Source of the DNA: Acidobacteriota bacterium
GTDB lineage: Bacteria; Acidobacteriota; Terriglobia; Terriglobales; Acidobacteriaceae
Assembly: GCA_003225215.1 (NCBI GenBank)
Contig: QIBC01000003.1
Location: 1-40,885, forward strand
DNA: 40,885 bases
Direction of reading: 5' to 3'
Shown here piece after piece: positions 25,952 to 32,761 of this stretch. The stretch's first letter is position 1. Each line of letters opens with the position of its first letter. Both the position numbers and the translations under genes were made by a program. The notes below the pieces were generated by a model. The model searched no databases, was not told where the DNA came from, and saw only the letters and a list, made by a program, of their open reading frames with translations.

Positions 25952-28486
25952 TTGCTTCGACGGATGGCTCGATCGTGTTGGATTGGCGTATTAGCCGCTA
26001 CGGTTTTACTCGCGCAGTCGAACTCACAACAGAGTCCACCCACGCTTTCCAGCGATCCTGAGGTCGAAAAGCGAATCGATTCCATCCTCAGCCGGATGAC
26101 GCTGGAGCAGAAGATCGACCTGCTCAGTGGGATAAAGAGCTTCTACATTCGCGGATACAAAGAACTCGGATTGCCGGAACAAAAGATGTCTGACGGTCCG
26201 GTAGGCGTGCGCAACTATGGTCCCGCTACCACGATGGGCGGTATCGGCCTGGCCGCTTCGTGGAATCCCGAGTTGGTCGAGCGCATGGCGAAGGTCTATG
26301 GAGAGGACGCACGTGCACGGGGCGTACATTTTCTGCTTGGCCCGGGCGTAAATATCCATCGGGCTCCGATGAACGGACGGAACTTCGAATACTTCGGAGA
26401 GGATCCGTTCCTCGCGGCGCGCACGGCAGTAGCGTATGTGCGTGGAGTGCAGAGCCAGGGCGTGATTGCGACGGTCAAGCACTACATGGGCAACAACTCG
26501 GAGCATGATCGCCACAACACTGACTCGGAGATCGATGAGCGCTCCATGCGTGAGATCTATCTGCCGGCCTTCGAGGCAGCGGTCAAAGAAGCGCATGTGG
26601 GCGCGATTATGGACTCCTACAACCTGGTCAACGGCGAGCACGCTACGCAGAACGGATTCCTCAACAATCAGATCGCAAAGAAGGACTGGGGCTTTGACGG
26701 CATCATCATGTCCGATTGGGACGCTACCTATGACGGCGTCGCGGCTGTGAATAGCGGGCTGGACCTGGAGATGCCTTCGGGCAAGTTCATGAACCGCGAG
26801 ACGCTCTTACCTGCGCTAAAGGCCGGAAGAGTCTCGCAAGCGACGATAGATGAGCATGTCCGCCGGATCCTTCGCGAGGCTATCCGTTTTGGATTCCTGG
26901 ATCGTGATCAGACTGAGCCGTCGATTCCCCTTTTGAATCCCGAAGGCCAACGCATCGCGCTCGCGGCAGCCAGGGAGAGCTTTGTTCTTCTTAAGAATGA
27001 AGGAGGGATCCTTCCACTCAACAAGCAGGCGGTGAAGACCATCGCTTTGATCGGTCCAGATGTCTATCCCGCGCAGCCCGTTGGTGGCGGTAGCGCACAC
27101 GTGCAGCCCTTCCATGCGGTGAGCTATCTCGAAGGATTTAGCAAATACGTAACCGATTCCAGCCAATCGATCAAGGTGCTCCATCATCCGGCATTGAAGT
27201 CGTATCGCGACATCGCGCAGGACACCGAGTTCACGACGGCCGAGAGCGGCGGGGAAGCCGGTCTGCGCGCCGAGGAATTTGAAAACACCGACCTGAGCGG
27301 ATCTCCCGCGCGTACTCACATCGATCGCCACGTGAACTTCGGCACGGACAATTATGATGCTGCCATCGGACGAGCCTCCATTCGCTGGTCGGGGTACTAC
27401 ACTGCTCACACTGGCGGTCCCCACGATTTCTTCGTGCTGGGGCCGGGCGAAAACGGTGGTTATCGCCTGTTCGTTGACGATAAGCCGGTGGTCGACAACT
27501 GGGAGAGAGCTACTGCGATCCTGAACTTTGCTACCTTACAACTCGATCCAGGCAGCAAGCACAAGGTCCGGCTTGAATATTTCCGCAACAGCGGCTGGGG
27601 ACCGAAACGGGTCTCCTTGGGCGTACAGCCGGTATCCGAGGCTGTCAATCCTGAGGCAAAGGCGATCGCCGCGCAGGCAGATGTTGTGCTGCTTTTTCCC
27701 GGATTCGCCGATACCATCGAGAGCGAGGCCGGCGATCGCACCTTTCGCTTACCCCCTGGTCAGGATGAACTGATCAAGGAAATCGCAGCGGCCAACAAGA
27801 AGACGGTCGTAGTGCTCACCGCTGGCGGAAATGCCGACATGACCCAGTGGATTGATGAGGTTCCCGTGCTCCTGCACGGATGGTATGCCGGCGAGCAGGG
27901 TGGTACGGCCCTGGCACAACTGGTATTCGGCGACTACAGCCCGTCGGGACATTTGCCGATCTCACTCGAGCGGCGCTGGGAAGATAACGCCACCTACAAG
28001 AGCTACTATCCGAATGACGGGCCCAAACGGATTAAGTACACCGAAGGAGTCTTTGTCGGATACCGCCACTTCGACCAGAACAAGGTCAAGCCTCTCTTCC
28101 CTTTTGGATTCGGCCTCTCCTACAGCTCATTTGCCTACAAGAACCTGAATATTTCGCCTGCCTCCGGCTCCGCTCCGGTGACGGTCAGCTTCGACGTTAC
28201 CAATACGGGAAGCCGGGCTGCGGCCGAGGTCGCCCAGCTTTATGTTGGAGACACGCACAGTTCGGTCCCGCGTCCGCCGAAGGAGCTGAAGGGGTTCTCG
28301 AAGGTGCTTCTTCAGCCGGGCGAGACCAAGCGTGTTTCTATCCCACTCGATAGCCGCTCGTTTTCCTACTATGACGTGAAGTCGCACGCCTGGAAGACGG
28401 AGCCCGGAACATTCAACATTTATGTGGCAAGTTCGGTCGCCGACATTCAGCTCGAAGGCAAATTGAATTATCGACCGGTACTTTAG
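25952..28486 (+). CDS. Secreted GH3 beta-glucosidase with PA14 insertion
   Basis: Cleaves terminal beta-linked glucose from oligosaccharides or glycosides. TTG 25952 was chosen because AGGAGAG lies six bases upstream; it gives MLRRMARSCWIGVLAATVLL, a signal peptide. An ATG at 25880 has no such site. The GH3 N-domain is seen in SDGPVGVRNYG and TVKHYMGNNSEHDRHNTDSE, with the catalytic nucleophile Asp in MSDWDATYDG (about residue 255). The second alpha/beta domain is split by a PA14-type module (SIRWSGYYTA ... GYRLFVDDKPVVDNW ... KVRLEYFRN). A fibronectin-III-like end follows (VTVSFDVTNTGSRAAAEVAQ). The ~844-residue length fits this subgroup. Confidence 0.93.
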   Translation: MLRRMARSCWIGVLAATVLLAQSNSQQSPPTLSSDPEVEKRIDSILSRMTLEQKIDLLSGIKSFYIRGYKELGLPEQKMSDGPVGVRNYGPATTMGGIGLAASWNPELVERMAKVYGEDARARGVHFLLGPGVNIHRAPMNGRNFEYFGEDPFLAARTAVAYVRGVQSQGVIATVKHYMGNNSEHDRHNTDSEIDERSMREIYLPAFEAAVKEAHVGAIMDSYNLVNGEHATQNGFLNNQIAKKDWGFDGIIMSDWDATYDGVAAVNSGLDLEMPSGKFMNRETLLPALKAGRVSQATIDEHVRRILREAIRFGFLDRDQTEPSIPLLNPEGQRIALAAARESFVLLKNEGGILPLNKQAVKTIALIGPDVYPAQPVGGGSAHVQPFHAVSYLEGFSKYVTDSSQSIKVLHHPALKSYRDIAQDTEFTTAESGGEAGLRAEEFENTDLSGSPARTHIDRHVNFGTDNYDAAIGRASIRWSGYYTAHTGGPHDFFVLGPGENGGYRLFVDDKPVVDNWERATAILNFATLQLDPGSKHKVRLEYFRNSGWGPKRVSLGVQPVSEAVNPEAKAIAAQADVVLLFPGFADTIESEAGDRTFRLPPGQDELIKEIAAANKKTVVVLTAGGNADMTQWIDEVPVLLHGWYAGEQGGTALAQLVFGDYSPSGHLPISLERRWEDNATYKSYYPNDGPKRIKYTEGVFVGYRHFDQNKVKPLFPFGFGLSYSSFAYKNLNISPASGSAPVTVSFDVTNTGSRAAAEVAQLYVGDTHSSVPRPPKELKGFSKVLLQPGETKRVSIPLDSRSFSYYDVKSHAWKTEPGTFNIYVASSVADIQLEGKLNYRPVL

Positions 28487-28642
28487 TAACTAGGGAACAC
28501 GTAGGAGTAATGCTGAGAACCAAGGCTAATATCCCCTATTTGTGCCGGAAAGCGCGTTGTTCATGGTATAAACCGAGTTGCCCCACACGGTGCGCTGGAC
28601 AAAAATTCCCCCTAACAGCGGACCTGCAAAAGGAGATGACGT

Positions 28643-28957
28643 TTGTCTGACGCGAGAACAGGCAGAAGGTTTCCTCTCAATCTGCCGATAACTATCCGGG
28701 AGGGGGAGTCCGCCGACCAGACTTCAGGAACTACTCAAAACGTTAGCGCCGCGGGTGTGTATATTCGCGCCGATGCGGAGCTGGAGGTCGGGTCACAAAT
28801 CGAATTTGAAATTACGCTGCCATCGGACGTTATCGGCGGCAATCACGATGTACGGGTAAAGTGTCAGGGCCGCGTGATTCGGCGCGAGAGCGACAAGAGC
28901 TCAAGCGGCGGCGTGGCTTGTGTGATCGATAACTATAAGTTTGTTCGCGGCGCGTAG
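28643..28957 (+). CDS. PilZ-domain protein (atypical c-di-GMP motif)
   Basis: A 104-residue single-domain protein. TTG 28643 follows AAAGGAGA at good spacing, so it is the likely start (MSDARTGRRFPLNLPITIRE). PilZ features are the N-terminal RRFPLNLPI, NVSAAGVYIRADAELEVGSQ (an N.S..G loop), strands FEITLPSDV and VRVKCQGRVIRRE, and GGVACVIDNYKF. The first c-di-GMP motif is normally RxxxR; here Arg-Arg is followed by Phe-Pro-Leu, so the second Arg is missing. Binding may therefore be weakened or lost. The 3' end is 85 bases before the LuxR-type gene on the same strand. Confidence 0.85.
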   Translation: MSDARTGRRFPLNLPITIREGESADQTSGTTQNVSAAGVYIRADAELEVGSQIEFEITLPSDVIGGNHDVRVKCQGRVIRRESDKSSSGGVACVIDNYKFVRGA

Positions 28958-29042
28958 TTAGTCGCCGAAGATTTCCGGGGCATTGCCGTGATTCTGGCGG
29001 CGGTGCACATAAGAAGGACGGCGGCTATCCGCTGCATATCAA

Positions 29043-29705
29043 ATGCTTAAGATCATCCTCGCAGACAGCCAAGCGATCTTCCGCGCCGGCGCAGCGAAAG
29101 TGCTGGCAGTGGAAGACGACTTTCGAATCGTCGCGCAGTGCGAAAACACCGAACGCATGCTGGCGGCGGTTGAAAGTTTCCGCGCTAACGTTCTCATCTT
29201 CTCAACCGCGATGCACGTTGACATCCGCGCCCTCGTCGAATTGTCGAAGAAAACCAAGACGCGGCTGATCATCGTTATCGAGAGCGGCGACAACAGCGCG
29301 CAATACCTGCAGCTTGGCATCGCCGGCGTGGTCTTCCGCAACGTAAGCGGAACTTCGCTGGTGGAATGCGTCCGCAAGGTATCGCGCAACGAGACCTGGG
29401 TGCAGGATACTGGAGCCGCGGCTGAAGCCACTGAAAACGATATCGTGGGAGCCCGCGTGCGCGACCGCCTCACGCCGAAAGAGCTGCGAATTGTCGCGCT
29501 GATCGTCCAGGGCTTCAAGAACAAGGAAATCGCAGTTCAACTTGGAACCACGGAGCAGGTGATTAAGAATTATCTGCGGAACGTCTATGACAAGATCGGC
29601 GTTTCCGACCGCCTCGAACTCGCGCTGTTCACCATTCACCACCGCATTCTGAACGAAGCTGCGGCCGCACTGGCTGGGACAACCAGCAATCAGATGAGCA
29701 ATTAG
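29043..29705 (+). CDS. LuxR/NarL-type response regulator with degenerate receiver
   Basis: A 220-residue protein with a receiver-like N-domain (MLKIILADSQAIFRAGAAKV) and a LuxR helix-turn-helix (LTPKELRIVALIVQGFKNKE, then QVIKNYLRNVYDKIGVSDRL). In NarL/FixJ regulators the third strand carries the phosphorylated Asp. Here the strand reads ANVLIFSTAMHVD, with no Asp at that position, and the conserved Lys region reads GVVFRNVS with Arg instead. Phosphorylation at the classical site is therefore unlikely, so control may be by ligand or partner binding. The DNA-binding half looks intact. Followed by a strong terminator. Confidence 0.88.
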   Translation: MLKIILADSQAIFRAGAAKVLAVEDDFRIVAQCENTERMLAAVESFRANVLIFSTAMHVDIRALVELSKKTKTRLIIVIESGDNSAQYLQLGIAGVVFRNVSGTSLVECVRKVSRNETWVQDTGAAAEATENDIVGARVRDRLTPKELRIVALIVQGFKNKEIAVQLGTTEQVIKNYLRNVYDKIGVSDRLELALFTIHHRILNEAAAALAGTTSNQMSN

Positions 29706-29727
29706 GCAGTTTAGGCGATAGGCCCTG

Positions 29728-29753
29728 ACGCCGGACTTAATGTCCGGCGTTTT
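29728..29753 (+). terminator. Intrinsic terminator
   Basis: ACGCCGGAC (29728-29736), loop TTAAT, GTCCGGCGT (29742-29750), followed by TTT. It ends the LuxR-type gene. Confidence 0.85.
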
Positions 29754-29780
29754 CATTGAGCGCGGCGCGGATCGAGCGTC

Positions 29781-29808
29781 GTAGAGACGCAGCATGCTGC
29801 GTCTCTAC
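29781..29808. repeat. 28-bp perfect palindrome (GAGACGCAGCATGC family), copy 1
   Basis: GTAGAGACGCAGCA joined to its exact inverted complement. Related copies lie at 35299-35328 and 35375-35403. Copy 2 shares a ggcttggg extension with this one. Confidence 0.85.
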
Positions 29809-29822
29809 CATGCGGCTTGGGG

Positions 29823-30215
29823 CTACGAAGGGCGCCGACGTTTCTGGTTTTCCTCGTCGCGTTCCTGGCTCTTGAGCAGCTCATTCACGATCGTGACGAG
29901 TTCTTCGGGATTTACGGGCTTTTCGAGATACAGATCAGCGAGCGGCTCGGCGGCCTGAAAAGCCTCGGCCACGTATCCTGAGACGACGACTACAGGCATG
30001 CTGGAGTGGTCTTTGGCGGCTTGCACTACAGCCCGCCCGTTAGCGTCGCCCAATCGCCAGTCAGTTACAACCGCGTCGTAGGCATTGTGGCGAAGTTTTT
30101 CGATGGCATCCCGGGCCGACGTGCACGCGGTTACGGAGTGCCCGGCGGATTCCAAAATGGCGCGTTTGAGAGTTACAACGTGGGGCTCGTCATCCACGCA
30201 AAGGATGTTGGCCAT
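29823..30215 (-). CDS. CheY-like single-domain response regulator
   Basis: A 130-residue receiver starting MANILCVDDEPHVVTLKRAI. It has the acidic pair (VDDEP), phosphoacceptor Asp in VVTDWRLGDANG, Thr/Ser position VVVSGYVAE and Lys in LYLEKPVNPEEL. All the residues required for phosphorylation are present. It has no output domain, only a charged tail (ERDEENQKRRRPS). The ATG at 30215 is supported by GGAAGGA upstream. It lies convergent to the LuxR-type gene, separated by a terminator and a palindrome. No histidine kinase is adjacent. Confidence 0.9.
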   Translation of the reverse strand: MANILCVDDEPHVVTLKRAILESAGHSVTACTSARDAIEKLRHNAYDAVVTDWRLGDANGRAVVQAAKDHSSMPVVVVSGYVAEAFQAAEPLADLYLEKPVNPEELVTIVNELLKSQERDEENQKRRRPS

Positions 30216-30397
30216 ACAGGGGAGTCCTTCCACAGCGTATCGGCGAGCGGAACTAGCGCCGGGTAGCGCCTACGCAGCTATTCTCAGTCAGCCTTTGGAA
30301 TGTGTCAATTCGGGGTGCAGACCCCTCGGGACACATCCCATTGGCACACTCCCCGGCGTGTACCTTGTGCCATAATCCCCTTTGACCCGAGGTTTCC

Positions 30398-31189
30398 ATG
30401 GCTACCCCCACCATCTTGACCGAGCAGCTCAAGTTCATCCAGTTCGACATCGCCAATAACATCGCCCGCATCACGCTGAACCACGCTCCTTATAACGTCC
30501 TAACCGTTCCCATGATGACGGAGCTGGCGCAGAGCATCGAGAGCCTGAACGGGCGCGGAGACATCAAGGCGATCCTGATAAGCTCGGCTCAGAAAACTTT
30601 CTCAGCCGGCATTTCGCTTGAGGATTCGCGCCCAGACCGCGTCTTTCAGACGCTTGAGGCTTTCAATCGCGTCTTCGCCGCGATCCGCGAGATCTCAAAG
30701 CCGCTGATCATGGTCGTCAATGGCCCGGCCATCGGAGCGGGATCGGAGCTGGTAGCCTTCGGCGACATGGTAATCGCCACACCCCACGCCAAATTCGCAC
30801 AGCCGGAAGTGAAGCTCGGCGTCTTTCCGCCCTTTGCCGCGGTCATGCTTCCCCAGCTGATTGGGCCCAAAAAGACTTATGAACTGATTCTGACCGGCGA
30901 AGCCCTGGGAGCCGAAGACGCACTGCGGCTCGGCTTCGTGAACAAGGTCGTTCCCGAAAAGGACCTGGAAAAGACGGTAGACGAAGTCCTCGCCAAGATC
31001 AGCGAATTCAGTGCCCCGGTGCTCGAAGTCACAAAAAAAGTAATCGGAAGCTCGATTGGTTTGCCTCTCGACGAAGCCATGAAGAAGTCGCAGAACATCT
31101 ACCTGAACGAGTTGATGAATCTACAAGACGTCCAGGAAGGCCTGCGCGCGGTACTGGAGAAGAGAAAGCCGGTCTGGAAGAACAAGTGA
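30398..31189 (+). CDS. Crotonase-family enoyl-CoA hydratase/isomerase-like protein
   Basis: A 263-residue enzyme of the crotonase fold. The oxyanion-hole regions are TFSAGISLED and NGPAIGAGSELVAFGD. The two catalytic glutamates of hydratases are present at the expected 20-residue spacing: Glu in GSELVAFGDM and Glu in FAQPEVKLGVFPPFA. The VFPPFA stretch replaces the usual IPGAGG loop and resembles that of dienoyl-CoA hydratases of aromatic degradation (cyclohexa-1,5-diene-1-carbonyl-CoA hydratase type), so the true substrate may not be a straight-chain enoyl-CoA. ATG 30398 has GAGG five bases upstream. It stands alone; no pathway neighbours are seen. Confidence 0.88.
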   Translation: MATPTILTEQLKFIQFDIANNIARITLNHAPYNVLTVPMMTELAQSIESLNGRGDIKAILISSAQKTFSAGISLEDSRPDRVFQTLEAFNRVFAAIREISKPLIMVVNGPAIGAGSELVAFGDMVIATPHAKFAQPEVKLGVFPPFAAVMLPQLIGPKKTYELILTGEALGAEDALRLGFVNKVVPEKDLEKTVDEVLAKISEFSAPVLEVTKKVIGSSIGLPLDEAMKKSQNIYLNELMNLQDVQEGLRAVLEKRKPVWKNK

Positions 31190-31192
31190 GAA

Positions 31193-31304
31193 GAATCGGG
31201 TGATCGGGCCATCGGGTGATCGGATCAAGTGAAGCCCGGAATCGGCCTAGGCCGCTATATTTTTCACTTCTCCCGATGATCCGATCACGCGATCATCAGA
31301 TTTC
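31193..31304. repeat. Imperfect inverted repeat (ATCGGGTGATCGG family) overlapping the antiporter 3' end
   Basis: The left arm (31202-31232) GATCGGGCCATCGGGTGATC... pairs imperfectly with the right arm (31264-31294), with about 22 of 31 positions matching by eye. The right arm lies inside the last codons of the antiporter gene. Confidence 0.6.
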
Positions 31305-32548
31305 TGCAAGGCCCAGTTGTCCGGCTCTTCCGTCAACAACGGCCTGCCTTTGCGGAGCGCGTGTTCAAGCCACGCTCCCGCAGCTTGCGATGTAACCACT
31401 GCTAGCAGGATCAGCGTCGTATAAAACTGAGCATTGATTATGCCGGCTGCGTATGCAACGCTGGCGAGTACGATTCCTGGTCCGCCGCGGGCATTCGTTG
31501 CAACCGCAAGATTAATGCAGCTTGGAATCGAAAATCCGGCAAGCTTGGCCCCAGCTAATACCGAGATCAACTTGATGACGCAGGCAGCGCCAAGAAAGCC
31601 CGCGACCATCGTTAGGTTGAAGCTCTTGCCCAGATCGAGCTTGTAGCCGACCAGCGCGAAGTACAGCGGAATGAAGCATCCAAAGGCAACGCCCTTCACT
31701 TCATTCAGTGACTGAGTGATCCCCAGCGACTCGCGGGGAATGGCGAATCCAGCGAGAAACGCTGCGAGTACAAGGCTCACATTCATTGCGGCGGCCAAAG
31801 CCACATACGCAAACAACAACAGAATCAGATATGCCGTTGTGGAGTGGCGGACGAAGAGGTTCCAGCGCGCTTCGTGCAGGCGGCGCGCGAGCCGCGGAAA
31901 TAGTGCTAAACCAGCGATGAAGTAAATGACGGTGAGAGTAACTCTCTGCGCGATCACGCCGGTTGGCAACGCCTTTGATTCCGCCAATGCGGTGGCTACG
32001 GCCAGCACGGCCCAGAGCACTACATCTTCGATGACCGCAACGCCAAGAATCAGCTTGGCGAAACGCGTATGCAGGATGCGTAAGTCGTGAAATATGCGCG
32101 AGATCACCGGAATGGAAGTCACCGCAGTGCCGATGCCAATCACCAGCACGAGCGCGATACGATTCTGCGCTGTTCCCATTAGGGAACTAAGATTAAGCCG
32201 TGTGCTCAATAACAAAGCGATCACGAACGGCAGAACGGTCCCGACGATGCCCATCCAGGCGATGGGTCTGCGTTCCTCGCGGCGAAACAACCCCTGCGTT
32301 TCGGCGCCGGAGAGAAACATGAGCATCAGCAGGCCGATCCAGTAAAGGACATCCAGAGCTGGCTTAGTGAGCCCCGCTTCCGATCCGGCAGAGAGGTCGA
32401 GCAGTGATGGTCCAACGATGAGTCCGCCGAGGATCTCTCCAATCACTCGCGGCTGCCGCAACCTCGTAAACAGACTGCCAAAGAGATGAGCAGAGGCAAG
32501 AACGACAAGGATGAAGAGGATCAGCTGACCAACTGCAGATTCCGGCAT
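31247..32548 (-). CDS. Cation:proton antiporter (CPA2 family, Na+/H+ or K+/H+ exchanger)
   Basis: A 433-residue membrane protein with about twelve membrane segments. Family marks are FGSLFTRLRQPRVIGEILGG at the N-terminus, IALVLVIGIGTAVTSIPVIS, LILGVAVIEDVVLWAVLAVA (the acidic membrane pair typical of CPA2) and AVATNARGGPGIVLASVAY. There are no C-terminal RCK/TrkA-N domains, so it is a bare exchanger. The final residues (DDRVIGSSGEVKNIAA) are encoded by an intergenic-type inverted repeat, so the native C-terminus may have been altered. The minus-strand gene is convergent with the crotonase. Confidence 0.9.
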   Translation of the reverse strand: MPESAVGQLILFILVVLASAHLFGSLFTRLRQPRVIGEILGGLIVGPSLLDLSAGSEAGLTKPALDVLYWIGLLMLMFLSGAETQGLFRREERRPIAWMGIVGTVLPFVIALLLSTRLNLSSLMGTAQNRIALVLVIGIGTAVTSIPVISRIFHDLRILHTRFAKLILGVAVIEDVVLWAVLAVATALAESKALPTGVIAQRVTLTVIYFIAGLALFPRLARRLHEARWNLFVRHSTTAYLILLLFAYVALAAAMNVSLVLAAFLAGFAIPRESLGITQSLNEVKGVAFGCFIPLYFALVGYKLDLGKSFNLTMVAGFLGAACVIKLISVLAGAKLAGFSIPSCINLAVATNARGGPGIVLASVAYAAGIINAQFYTTLILLAVVTSQAAGAWLEHALRKGRPLLTEEPDNWALQKSDDRVIGSSGEVKNIAA

Positions 32549-32646
32549 TATCTAGGGCCCTGGGAAGTACGCTCAGCGCAGGCCGAGCTCCTGCGCATTC
32601 ATGAGATGTGCACCAGAGCTGCTGTGCTGCCTAAAAGCCAGGAAAA

Positions 32647-32736
32647 GGCGAAACACGAAGCTCACAAAGGCAAAACCGAAGGTCACAAAGATTTCTTCGT
32701 GACCTTGATGTTTCCTTCGTGACCTTCGTGTTCGCC
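32647..32736. repeat. GCGAACACGAAGG-family inverted repeat, copy 2
   Basis: The left arm GGCGAAACACGAAGCTCACA pairs with CCTTCGTGACCTTCGTGTTC near 32714. The left half matches the copy at 13703. It sits between the GH116 and antiporter genes. Confidence 0.65.
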
Positions 32737-32761
32737 TCTTCCTGGCGTTCCTGACTTTCTG

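Noticed and set aside
30341-30376. TTGGCA and CATAAT upstream of the crotonase gene
   Set aside because: The spacer is 24 bases, too long for a standard promoter.
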